Notes under the pieces: generated by a model | What the model saw: the letters and a program-made list of their open reading frames with translations, nothing else | Told to the model about the DNA's origin: nothing | The model's database searches: none | Shown here: in pieces, positions 23,901 to 34,567 of the stretch | Numbering within the stretch: the first letter of the stretch is position 1 | Layout of the letters: the number at the start of each line of letters is the position of its first letter | Source: Symsagittifera roscoffensis | Lineage: Eukaryota > Xenacoelomorpha > Acoela > Convolutidae | Length of the DNA stretch: 64,000 bases | Direction: 5' to 3' | Assembly: GCF_963678635.1 (NCBI RefSeq) | Contig: NC_087067.1 | Coordinates: 36,836,686-36,900,685 of the forward strand | Position numbers and translations under genes: made by a program

Positions 23901-25108
23901 CGGTGAATGTCGAAATGTCGTAACTCGACAATATTTTTCACTCGCGATTTTAAATGTTGGAATGCATTTTCGCAAACGTTAGTCCAAACAAAATCGTTGT
24001 TTTGACTTAGTAAGGGCCTTAGCGGTGCACTTAATTCTGCGAGTTTGGGTAAAAACTTGTGTAAACTGTGTAGTGAACCCATCAGTGATTTCAACTGCTT
24101 TCGCGATTTAGGGGTTTTCAGGTCTTCAATTGCTTGTGTTTTTCTTACTAAGGGTGTAATACCAATTTCCCCAATTCGAAATCCGAGCCATTCGCACTCT
24201 GTTTTCGCAAATTCGCATTTTTGTAACTTTAAAGCAACATTAGAAATATCCAGCTTTTTCAATATCTTCTCGACCAACGCGATGTGTTCGATCTTAGTTC
24301 CTTTCGAAGAAATTAAGATGTCATCAATGAACGCGTTAGCTTGAGGGAACTTTTTAAGCAAATTGTCAATTACTTTTTGGAATTCCGCCGGCATTGACGT
24401 CAACCCGTAAAATCCGTTTTTAGAACGATAAGTTCCTGTGGATTTCCCACCAACAAGTGAGAAATTGCATTGTTCGCTCGTTTTTTGTTCTAAAGCGACT
24501 TGTCCGTACGCATATGTGAAATCCAACGTTGTAAAATATACATTCCCCGCTTTTTTCTCCGCAATAATCTGGCTTACTCCGTCTATTAATTCGTCAATAT
24601 TTGGCATTTGGTACTTATTTTTATGTACCTGCTTGTTTAACTCTCTTGATTCCAGTGCTATTTTTATACTTCCATCTTTTTTTACTGTAATTAAGATGGG
24701 AGAGACGAAATACTTATCTGAGCATTCTTGTAATTTTACGATATGCCCTTCATTTATTAGCCGATGAATTTCTTTATCCACCTTATCTTGTAGACTAATC
24801 GGCACCCTGCGTCCTTTTTGTTGTATGGGCCTCAAATTGTCAAAAAATTCAGCTCTTACTTTTGCATTCCGGATTTGCCCGATCCTAGTAAACAAATTTG
24901 GGTACAACTTACAGAAGTATGTTTGCAATTCGTCATATTTCTCCTCCTCTTGGCTGATTCCTTCCCCTGTGATTCCCATCACTTTCTTCCGTTGGACTAA
25001 CTCGAGGCCCAGGGTGCCCATAAGATCCCGCCCCAGGATGGACTGATGATTCCCGGATATAACCGACACTTTTGCTGGTGCTGCCCAGCCGTTTAATGAC
25101 ATCATCAC
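20983..25108 (-). pseudogene. Ty3/Gypsy pol: RT, RNase H, integrase, tail
   Basis: A 1,032-codon open frame (25108-22010) holds the end of the protease (ILGRDLMGTLGL), RT with LDFTYAYGQV and the catalytic FIDDILISS (about 24308-24332), RNase H (ICDASHDGLGAVLEQ, ADYLSRFP), the integrase HHCC domain (about 22440-22560), and the core aspartates in LVQLDFWGPV and HMDQATGFFS with the glutamate in GMVERTIG. A one-base change of phase at the T7 run 22040-22046 ends this frame. The tail continues in the next frame to 20983, with a nonsense codon at 21763 that unit 1 lacks. Otherwise it is close to intact. Confidence 0.8.
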
Positions 25109-25144
25109 TGTTACCTTCCCCAGTATGTTTATTCGATTGTTGTT

Positions 25145-26000
25145 TTAATCCAGGAATTCGTCTTTTGAAGGTTTTAGTTGAATATTCGCCTTACCTAACG
25201 TTGCTTTTAGGTCGTTAATGCTAAAAATGGTCACTGGGGATCCACTATCGATCCACAACCACATTTTCTTCCCTGCTACTTCAACCTGCACGCGGGCCCC
25301 AGGGAGCTTTAGTTCGGATTCATTCCTCTTCCTGTGGATTGACATTACCATGTAATCGTCCGATCCCGACGTCATGGATTCGTTTTTCCCGCACCCCTGC
25401 TGATTGACCCACGACACTGGATCTTCGTTCAAGTCAGTTACGTTTTGTGTAATTTGGTGATGCTCATTTTCCTCCCTAACCAGTCCGACTCGTCCTCGTC
25501 CCCTCCAATGGTTAGTACCTCTTCTAACTCCTCGACATGTTCGTTCAAAGTGACCCAATTTTCGGCATGAGTTACATGTTGCTCCTCTTGCAGAACAGCT
25601 CGCAATATGATCCAGGGTAAAATTTGGTGCGTCGCAATTGTAACACCTACGATTATTTCCGCTTCCTCCACTACTACTTGGTCCTTGGGTGTATCCTCCA
25701 CGTCCCCCACGTCCGCGACTTCGAAAAATTCCTTGTCCCCTCCTTATGTTACTCACCGGTTCTTGTTTTATTGAAATAGCCGGAGCTGTAGAAGCTGGTC
25801 TCCCCGTATATGATTTGTATGCGCGCTCCCCGCGTTCGTATGACAATGCGATCCTGTAGACTTCTTCAGGTAATTTAGTTGATCGTGATAATTCTCGTTG
25901 GCAATCCGACTCCCGCATATTCATAATGAAAATGTCAAGAACATTTTCGGCCGCATTTGCAAAATCACATCTACCTGCTAGGGCGCTTAGTTCCGCATGT
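25145..26000 (-). pseudogene. Ty3/Gypsy Gag C-terminal half and protease
   Basis: The frame is open from the E1 junction at 26000 to 25145, without its natural N-terminus. LSALAGRCDFANAAENVLD and MRESDCQREL are typical Gypsy Gag helices. Two zinc-binding clusters follow (CYNC...DHIASC and CNSCRKLGHFERTC, about 25555-25655), then the protease LWIDSGSPVTIF (about 25240). A single TAA at 25145-25147 separates it from pol, exactly 13 codons upstream of the pol ATG and in the same frame. The upstream half of Gag is missing because E1 begins at 26001. Confidence 0.75.
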
Positions 26001-26400
26001 CCGAGGTGGTTAACTCATAGAGTAATTTCGGATCGGGTACACCGTCTGCTCGTCACGCTATCTTATTTTCGGCCGCATAGATTCGTGCAACTTCTTAGTC
26101 TAATACCGATCCTAATCTTACTCTTAAATTTTCTAGTCTCAGGGTGTTTAACTAGTCTCTGCTAGGCTCAATAAATCTAGGGTATACTGGTTTGTTGCGG
26201 CTGCTGAAGTTCTCTTGGAGGGACAACTAATTTTTAAGTTAAATTCAAATCTCTCTGGTGCTGAAATTACAAGTAATTTCAGCACTTACAAATAAGTGGG
26301 TTGTTAGTTAGATGGATCATGATTGGTTAATATTAAATACTTTACAGTGGTAAAATATCTAATTTATCCAATCATAAAATATAGTTTAGATCAGGTTCCA
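26001..26400 (-). repeat. E1 3' LTR, end truncated
   Basis: Aligns to 44161-44570 but begins at CCGAGG, missing the terminal TGAGTTAGGA (as read on the plus strand). The inner end is TTCCA followed by a short purine run in the minus sense (CCCGGATGGG). It includes a dyad with 13-bp arms around a 2-nt centre at 26258-26285. Confidence 0.85.
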
Positions 26401-28004
26401 CCCATCCGGGTTTTACAGTTTTCTTAGAATTATCTTTCTGCAATTCAAAGGATGGATGATGAACGTTGGTATTTGGCGAACATCGTATTTTTGTCCGGTT
26501 CCTCTTGTTAGAGAAGTTCCAGGACGCTGGAGTTAGGGGCATCAATCGTTGTGTCTTCTTGTGACAACGACTGTGTTTCCCAACGAAATCAATCTGATTT
26601 CAAAATGGTTTGCTATGACGGGTTTTTCTGTATTATGTAGAGAACTTGTTTTGTGTTCAACCTCGTCTGGGAATGGCGTGGAGATTGTGCGTGGAAGGTA
26701 TGCCTTGTAACTTGGATCTGTACGTATACTTGAACATCGAGGTGGTCATTGGTCTAGTTCAATGAAGTCCTTTTCTGCGAAGTCAAGTCGTACTCTAAAT
26801 CCGTTGAGTTGTGATTGTGGACGGCATATCGGTTGTGGTTAACCATTCTTGTTCGAGTGTAGTGGTGTCATTTTGTCGTTGGATGTTCGTCTTTGTTGTT
26901 GTGTGTTGATCTATATACTGCAAGGTATGATTTACGTTTTATAAAATTTTTATTAGTTCGGTTTTTTAATTATGAATTTAGTTAGTTGTTTTCACAAAAG
27001 CATTTTGTTTTAGTTCGGTTATTTTGAAGAGTTACTCACCCTTGAGTACCTCTTATTAAAAATAGAAGTGTGGTCACAAAGCGTGGATGTAGCGCGGTGG
27101 GTTAGGCCGGCTATAGAGCATGCTCAGGACGTCCTCTCTGGTGGGTTAGGCCAGGAGTGGGAGTATGATTTCGTGCGGTTTCTTTGAGAGGTCCTGTTAT
27201 GTGATAACGTCTTATGTTGGGTTTATGTTGGTCTTTCTTATGTTTCTTTGGTTGCGTCCTTTTTTCAAAAATCAAATTGTTTTTGTTGTGGGTTTGTCTT
27301 TCGACTTTTTTGTGTTTTATTATTTCTTTCTTAGACTTTATAATAGTCTTCAAAAGAATAAATTATCCAGTTTTAAACTGGGTTAATCCGGTTTGGGTAC
27401 CGTTGGTTTTCTTTTCTTAGTCATGCTGTTATTTTATGATTTGTGGTAATTAGTAAGCTGCATTGGTTAGTTTGGTTTAGTATATAATTCCTTTCCAACC
27501 GGGTTAAAGGAAAGTTTGAAACTTGTTATCGTGTGTTAGAGTTGTTGAGTGTGAAAACTTGAAACTGAAATTCATTATTTAAACAATTCTTCGTGGGCGA
27601 GCTGTGCGAGTTTGGATAGAATTCCTGTGCGAGTGAATGAAAATATCAAAAGGTTAGTACTGCATTTTCATTTTATCAATTTATTACATGAAATTTCAAT
27701 TTTATTGCTAGTTTTGGGGGAAATTTAAAGTTATAATTTTTCATCATAATTAAATTTACTGCTTTATAGGGGAATAATTTATAGATTAATATACTGCATT
27801 TGTATGAATTTCATCAGATTATTTTGTGGAAAATATTAAGGAAATTTAGAATAATTTTAACAAGTTTATTTTTTATTTTTCTTTTCTGTTTTTTGCAGAT
27901 GATCGTGGTATGAAGACTAAAAATCTAAAAGAAACATGAGTAAAGAATGGTTAGTATTCATTTAAATTTATTAGTTAAGAATATTTTTAAATTATACTTA
28001 CATG
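26401..28004 (-). other. E1 3' noncoding region
   Basis: 1.6 kb between ORF4 and the 3' LTR, well conserved with 47435-49006. It has no long conserved minus-strand ORF. GGTGGGTTAGGCC appears twice at 27098-27152. The plus strand shows intron-like signals (GTTAGT near 27653; TTTTTTGCAG at 27890-27899). Confidence 0.5.
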
Positions 28005-29813
28005 TTAATTGTCTGGGAAAAAGCCGTGGGGAAAGATGTCGCGTATTATGTCTGAATTTGTTAGTAATTTTGCTAGTATGCGAATGATGTTTTTAGTTTG
28101 GAGCAGTGGCCAAAGCAATTGAAGTGCTTTAATGGTTTTTAGTTCTTCGGTGCCTACTGCAAACTCATAAGGTGTGTTTTGAATGAGGTTATATATTTTG
28201 TGATTATATTTAGTATTGTGAATAAATTCTAATATAGGGATTTCTATAGGTTGGATAAATTCATGTGGGATAAGGAAGGGTCTGGATTCTTCGGCATTAA
28301 AGGTCTTCGTGATGGGACAAAAAATATACATTTGTGTTACTGGGTCATAATTGCGGAGGATGCCGTGGAGGTTAGTATCTTTGATGCAATAGGTGAAATT
28401 AGGAAAAAATGGTGAAGTGTACTTTGAGTTAAAAAACTGAAAACGATGGTGTGGTTGTCTTGATGGAGTATGTAGATCAAAATGATTTTGTGTGAAGCGA
28501 TAGTATGTATATGTTTGAGTCTGTTTAGTGCGTAACATAACGTCGTGTGAACAGTGCAAATCGCGTTCATGTGGGGCAAAGAAGTGAAAAGTTAGTGAAA
28601 ATAATTGAAATTTTTCTTTAAAACTTTCGTAAGCTTGCATATCAGTTAGTGCTTCAGAAAAGATGTGATCATATTTTCTATCAAAAATATTAAGTGTGAA
28701 TACATATGATGTTTTGATGAAGAAGTTTTCTGTTAGTTGTGGGTTAGCGAAGCGGTCGTCATCTAAAAATTGGTGTTGTTTAGTTCGGATGATATTATGG
28801 TCGTAATATTCTATTGTAATTTCGTTAGCTCGGGGTGCAGTGAATATTTTTAGTGATTTTTATATCCTATATAAGTAAATTGTCTAGATGTTAGTGTTGC
28901 GGTGAGTCTATATAGCATATCTTTATTCTTTTCTATATCTTTATGAGTATTAGATAGCGGCAGGCAAAGGGGATTAGTAAAATGGTAATATGCTGTCCAA
29001 TGAAGTGTAGGCATTAAAACATGTTCATCTACAAAACTACGAGTGTCGTTAGTGTCGTTAGGTGTGTTTAAAGTATATTGTGGGAATGAGGGTAAGGTGA
29101 TTGCTAGAAAATCTTTCGTGTTGGTGTGGTGTGAATGATTAATATATTCGCAGACTGTTCCTGGTTTGGTCGGGAATGGATGGTTCGGGAATTTTCTTTT
29201 AAAAGTGCGATAAGCTCGGTGAGTGCTATTTGATGATTCGGTGGATGTGGATGATTGTGCTAATGATGCAGTGTAAGCTGAGGAGGGTGTAGGAGTAGGT
29301 GGGTTTGAGGGTTCTATTGTGGATGAAATTTGATTTATAGTGAGGGTGCTAGGGTGTATTAGTTGTTGTTGTAGGGTGATAAAATTATCGAGTTCCTGGG
29401 AGATTTGGGGAGTATCTGGAGAATTAGATGATCGGTCGGAATGAAATGGAGAATAGGTTGGCGTTACTTGTGAAGCATAAGAAAGAGTAGAAACGGATGG
29501 GAGTGGATTATTTAGTGGGATCGGTTGAAAAGGGAGTTTTAAAAAAAACTGAGGAGTTGGTTTGAAAATTATTGGATGGAGATGGTTCGGAGTATGCAAA
29601 TTCGTCAGGGGTTTCTATATTAGGGTTATTAAGTTGTGAAATGGAGTATAAAACTGAAGTATCTGAATTAGTATCCGAATTCATGCTTGATGTTATATTA
29701 ATACTTGGAAAATCGGGTGGCGGGAAAGCAAAAAGTGGGATTATTGTGATTGGAGTGTTGAGGTTGGTTGGATGGGAATTTGAGCGGTGTAATTATCCAA
29801 GTTGTCGGCTCAT
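28005..29813 (-). pseudogene. E1 ORF4, broken
   Basis: Homologue of the intact E2 ORF4 (49007-50812). The start ATG at 29813 overlaps the env stop by ATGA. Codon 7 is TAA (29793-29795), and later frameshifts split the frame near 29600, 28850 and 28640. The C-terminal 211 codons (28640-28005) remain open and are closely similar to E2, with most differences at third codon positions. Confidence 0.75.
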
Positions 29814-32423
29814 CGTGGGCTAAAAAAATGATTATTTTTAGACTGAAAAGCGGTGGTATGGGGTTGTTCTATAATTTGTTCATATGTATTATCATCTTGT
29901 GAATGATGTGTCATTATATGTTGTATGGGACTTTGCGATATGTTTGGTCTAAAATTTGGGTTATGTGTTATTGCTAGGTTTCGGAAATTACGTGGGACTA
30001 AGGATAATGGATGGTTATGTGGTAGGGGTGGCAACTGTGGTGCTGTAGGTGTTACTTCTATGTTATTATGTTCTTCGTCGTATGTGTTCTGTCTTGTCGC
30101 TATTTTTGTATTATATTCTTTTATTTGTGCGTCTAGAAGAATTTTGTTATTTGATGATAAAAAAATTCCAAAAAATCCTGCAAATAGTATGCGTGCTACA
30201 CTTGCTTGTCTATTTACTTGTGTGTGTATAGCGCATGTGTTATAGATTCCTTTTAAGAGTGAAAAAAAAATCATATAAAGTTAAACATTGCGTATAGGAT
30301 AGTTAATTTTTCTAAGATGTAATAGGGCCATCCTAGAAAATCCAGAATTTCATTTTTTAGTGGAACAAAGCTAAAAATATTTTTGGTGAAATATCTTGTG
30401 GTCTGTATTTTTCATCGTTTAGATATATATAGTCTTTAATATCTTTAAAATATCCGCTATAATCTTGTGTATAAATATCTGCAAATCCTGCGGTTTCGGC
30501 AAGTTTGCGTAAATTTTGGTCAATTGATTGTCTTTGTATAGTGTCCATTTGTGTTAATAATTCTTGGAATTGTTGTGTTCTAATGTGGTGTTGGATATCT
30601 GATTTTGAATATATTCCAATTGATTTTAAATCAATATTTGGATTACGAGCAATAGCTCTGATGCTTTCGGGTGAAAATTTTTTGAGTGGTTGCATTAACG
30701 TGGGGTATGGGTTAAGAAGATAATATTTATCTTCATCAGGGTTCAATTGTACTACATTGTGGCTATTTTCTGATCCACATGGGACTGCGGTATCCCAAAA
30801 ATATGTTCGTCTTGAAAGTGTGTCAACAAAATGTACTTTATTTTTATAAAAGATAGGGATTCTTTTATAGCATCGTTTATCTTCAAGAACATATAGTGGT
30901 GATACTTTTTTGGTACAAGTATAAAACCATAAAATGTTTCCTTCGTAGTCTAGAAAATTTGATCGATTTCTTGATAATAAATATCCTGCGTAGGGTATTT
31001 TTAACACTGCTAGTGCAAGTGATTGTAGGATTTGTGTCACTTCTAATTCGCATAGTTGGTGAAGTGTTTCTAATTCGGAGAGTGACATTTCTTGAAAAAT
31101 TCGACTAATCTTGTAGTCTAACTTCATATCTAAGTAGATATCATAGTGGATATTACCAAAATGAGAATTATTCATTAGTGATAGTTCTTGTAAACGTGTG
31201 CTTCTAGTGTCATGTGGCTTTAGGTGTCCACAAGGTTGACCATTACTTTTTTGAAAGTTAACTGGTATATATGATGTTCCTTCGTGTAGAGGGTGACCTG
31301 TGGCATAAGGGTCAATTTTTTTTTCCAGTGTTCATGTCGAAACCTTTTTCGTATTCAACTAATATTTCAGAATATTGTGTTTTGTGAAGTGGGTTTCTGT
31401 ATTTGCATGCGATTTCTGTTTCTTGATATATTTGGAAACGTGTTAATTTATTTTCTATATTATGGAGATTTCGAAAATCAGTACTTTGTTTTCGTGATGG
31501 ATGGACTTGTTCATATGGAATTGATTGTATAAAATGTTTTTCGTGAAATTTTATCATTCGAGCGTGTATTTTTGCTACTTGAAATGTTGTGCATGTATCT
31601 TCAGGAACCCAAACAATTGTTGCTTGTGTCCGTGTTGTAGGATCACAATAAACTTGATCGTTTTTACAAGGTAGTCTAATTCCTTGATAGATCATTGTGT
31701 TGTCGGATAAATCTCGTGTGAGTTGTATTTTTCGAGTTGTATTTTCCAATCGAAAAACATTATTTCTTGATATTCTTTATTTTTTGTGTCTGCTTTGCAG
31801 TTTGATGGATTATTTATAACAATGTGTGGTATCCAGTGCTTATCGTGTATGTCATAAGTTAATCTTCCGTGTGCGCCGTTGTATGAGTATTTTTCATCTA
31901 GTTTTATATGTCCTTGATATCTTTCAAGTTCTGCTTGATGTACAGAATCGGCAAAGACTTGAAAATATACTATTTTTCTGTGGCTGTTTTTATTTTTTGT
32001 GATGTTTAATCTGAGTAGCTCGTTCTTACAATCATCGGGATTTAGATGTAGAAGTCGTTCTATATTACTTTGGTAGAATGATTCGTGGTCAAGTCGGTTT
32101 TTATTTCCGTTTATAACTTGTGAACAATGTACCTTCTTTTCGGAAAATATTGCTGTAAATTTATATCCTATGACTGTTGTTGCTCGGGCTTTTGAATACA
32201 GTGTCGCTATTACATTTGTAGTTTCTATAGCTTGTGGTTCTGTTTCGCATTGTGATACTTGATTTATTGCATATTTGTGTAGTGTTTTTTGTTCATTTTC
32301 TTCACAATCGTAGTGTGTTACTAATAAGTCCTGGGGTCCTGTGCGGGGAGAAGGATTTGTGTTCTGATCGGAGATTATTAGAAAAAAGAGTTGGAGAAGT
32401 ATCAATATTTTTAGAATATACAT
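29810..32423 (-). pseudogene. E1 envelope-like glycoprotein gene, broken
   Basis: Homologue of the E2 env (50809-53427). Its ATG at 32423 lies within the end of the proline-rich ORF, a 13-nt overlap. Frameshifts fall near 31745, at the T run near 31317-31325 and near 30370, leaving four open pieces. Signal peptide, cysteine-rich ectodomain, membrane segment and cytoplasmic tail are each recognisable in the pieces. Confidence 0.75.
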
Positions 32424-33592
32424 GTGTATGATAATGCTGAGTACGGGTTATAAATTGTGATGTAACCAATTGTCTTTTTGGTATATCTGTCGTATTTATA
32501 TATTACTTCAGCTGTTATAAATGGTGGTGGTAGCGATTGAGCTGTTATATTGGGTGGGTTTAATGGGTAAGGATGTTGAGCAATGTTGTTAAGTTTAACC
32601 GTGATTTCAATTTTTAATTGTAGACTTTTTTGTTGGAGTATTTGGATGTTATGGTCACGATTGTCTTCGTGGATGTCTTGTCTATACTGTAGTCTATGGA
32701 GTGCCCAGTTGTGGAGTCGGTTACTTTCCGGATGTTGTCCAAATAATGGTGGGGGTGCTGTGAACGTGTTCCAATCTAATCTTAAAGGGATATTTGTTGA
32801 TGATTGTTCTCGATATCTAGCGTCGAGGTTATTTGGAAAATTCAGGGGGAAAGGCGTCGGTGAAATCTGGCTTATTGATGGTGTTGACGGTAGTGATAAT
32901 GTTTCAGGTAGTGATGATGATGTTGTTGTATCCGTAAAAATATCTATTGGGTCATTTATTAAATTTGGTTCACCTTGTGTGAATGACTGTGTTGTCCAAT
33001 ATGGTAGTCGTGATGTTTGGTTTGGGGAGCTAAAGGGATTGTCACGTATTTGTTCAGATGTTGGTGTTGAACCTAAGTAATCTGAGGGTATACTTGAGGT
33101 GCTACGTTGTGAAAGAAGTGTAGGGGTTTCCGGTAATATGCTAATATGGTTTTCTGGAGTACTTGGTGATGGGGATTGGGGTATATCAAAATGAACTCGG
33201 AGGGTTTGAAAATTTCTATTTCGTCGTGGATGTATAATTTGTCTATTTATTTCAACTGTATTTTGGTTTTGACTAATATTTCTTATTCTACTTAATTCTT
33301 GTGGTAGTGTTGGGTGCAAGTTATATGTTGGTTCACTTAGAGGTGCCTGTCGCTGAACTGGTTTTAATGGTTCAGATAAGCGAGCGTGTCGTTCTTCAAA
33401 GGTGTATGGGTTATCTTGGAAAGAAATTCGTGTAGATGTTTGGGGGTTTTGGGTAGTTGTAGGTATTGTCGGGTTTTCTTGGGATGATGTCGGTGAAGAC
33501 TGACTGTGTGATTGTTGGTTAGCAATTTTTTGAGGGTTTTCTGATTGATTTCTCTTAGTGAAAAAGTTTATGTTTATTGTAGTATTATTCAA
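32411..33592 (-). CDS. E1 ORF3: proline-rich protein without any Met codon
   Basis: An open frame of 393 codons, not preceded by ATG and containing no methionine codon; the listed start at 33592 is TTG. The product is rich in Pro, Ser, Thr, Gln and Asn, with many PxxP-like stretches and a more ordered C-terminus (about 300-393). The E2 equivalent (53415-54551) is also open and Met-free, so the frame has been kept without AUG in both copies. It lies between the small membrane ORF and env and overlaps both. I recognise no family. Confidence 0.6.
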   Translation of the reverse strand: MNNTTININFFTKRNQSENPQKIANQQSHSQSSPTSSQENPTIPTTTQNPQTSTRISFQDNPYTFEERHARLSEPLKPVQRQAPLSEPTYNLHPTLPQELSRIRNISQNQNTVEINRQIIHPRRNRNFQTLRVHFDIPQSPSPSTPENHISILPETPTLLSQRSTSSIPSDYLGSTPTSEQIRDNPFSSPNQTSRLPYWTTQSFTQGEPNLINDPIDIFTDTTTSSSLPETLSLPSTPSISQISPTPFPLNFPNNLDARYREQSSTNIPLRLDWNTFTAPPPLFGQHPESNRLHNWALHRLQYRQDIHEDNRDHNIQILQQKSLQLKIEITVKLNNIAQHPYPLNPPNITAQSLPPPFITAEVIYKYDRYTKKTIGYITIYNPYSALSYTCIF

Positions 33593-33743
33593 GGAAAAGA
33601 ATTAAAAGGATTGTTGCTAAGGCGAATGTTATGATTGCCTTTTTTATACATTTGCATATTGTCAATATTAGGGATGATAAAAATGTTATAAAAATTACAA
33701 ATAGTAAAAAAACATCTGTTCTACTAAAAATGGTTCGTATCAT
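33585..33743 (-). pseudogene. E1 small membrane ORF b
   Basis: 52 codons, highly similar to the 62-residue E2 ORF at 54557-54745; a GAA to TAA change removes the last 10 residues. Two hydrophobic segments flank a CKCIKK turn. Confidence 0.65.
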
Positions 33744-33971
33744 TTAAATAAACTTTGGGTTTTCGTACCTGTGAATATGGTCAATGACTTGGGAAAGTTG
33801 GAGATATATTTCAAATAGGGAGAAGAACATTTAAAAAATATTGCAAAAAATGATTAAAATTATTATAAAAGCTTCAAAAGTATCAAAGAGAAATATGAAT
33901 AAGAGTTTAAGTATTGTTAAAAAGTTTATGAAAATGTTGAAAATTGTGTTGACCGATCGAGTGAAGAGCAT
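33744..33971 (-). pseudogene. E1 small membrane ORF a
   Basis: Homologue of the 76-residue E2 ORF at 54742-54972. It is broken by a stop at codon 47 (33831-33833), with the frame continuing to a TAA directly before the ATG of ORF b. Confidence 0.6.
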
Positions 33972-34125
33972 TTAAGAAATGGCTTCTTGGTCGAATATAT
34001 TTTGTTGTTTGGGGCAACTTTCAAGTGTGGTCGAATTATTTATTGATTTTTTGACAAGTGGGTTGAATTTTGTGAAAAGTTGTTGGGGGCGAATTTTATG
34101 GTGTCTTCTTTGCTTTATTTTTATT
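33972..34125 (-). other. E1 ATG-less open segment before ORF a
   Basis: About 50 codons ending in TAA immediately before ATG of ORF a. It matches the E2 segment 54973-55126 at protein level (LVKK, INN, TTLE, IFDQE shared). The E1 left limit is approximate. Confidence 0.4.
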
Positions 34126-34567
34126 TGTCAGGTGATCTGGGGTATTTTTGAGATTTTTGTACTTTATGCTAAATTAATATGGTCGTATTTTTACTTTAGG
34201 CTAATTTATCATTTTTGGTTGGGGGGTTTTTGAGGTCTGAGTTGGGAAAATATTGTTGATCTTTGCGTTATTAGATAAGGGAGGGTTATGATACTATGGT
34301 GGTATTTGTTTTAGTTGTCAAGTTTGAGTGTTTTGCTTATTTTTGACCTGGAGAATGTAAAGTTTTAGTTTTAGATATGCCTGGAGTTTAATATTTTTCG
34401 TCTAATTGGTTTGTGTTATAGTTATAGAAGGTGACGGGTTGAATGAATCCTATTGGCTAATTTTGAACTAGAATCGCTGCGTGTTTGTCAGCATGTTATT
34501 TTGAAACATGAAAGGTCAAAATGTTTCAGAGGTGCAAAGATTATTAATTTTAAAATTAAAGCTGTTT

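Larger units (their letters stand above)
16651..23994. repeat. Tandem duplication, 2 x 3,672 bp
   Basis: Unit 1 is 16651-20322 and unit 2 is 20323-23994. Offsets measured at several landmarks are 3,672 bp (3,671 after a one-base deletion in unit 2 near 21045). Each unit holds the last 270 bp of the CR1-like RT, the Gypsy 3' LTR and the 3' half of the Gypsy pol. The internal junction at 20310-20330 joins Gypsy RNase H sequence to CR1-like RT across a shared TCGTT. The units differ by only scattered substitutions. Confidence 0.9.

Noticed and set aside
27098..27152. GGGTTAGGCC boxes as telomere repeat (TTAGGC)
   Set aside because: Only two separated single units within a conserved element 3' region; not an array.
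27165..27420. Hydrophobic plus-strand ORFs in the 3' region of E1 and E2
   Set aside because: Indels between E1 and E2 change the frame, so coding is not conserved.
33979..34233. Plus-strand hydrophobic 84-codon ORF
   Set aside because: Opposite the conserved minus-strand segment and ORF a; E2 has no open equivalent.
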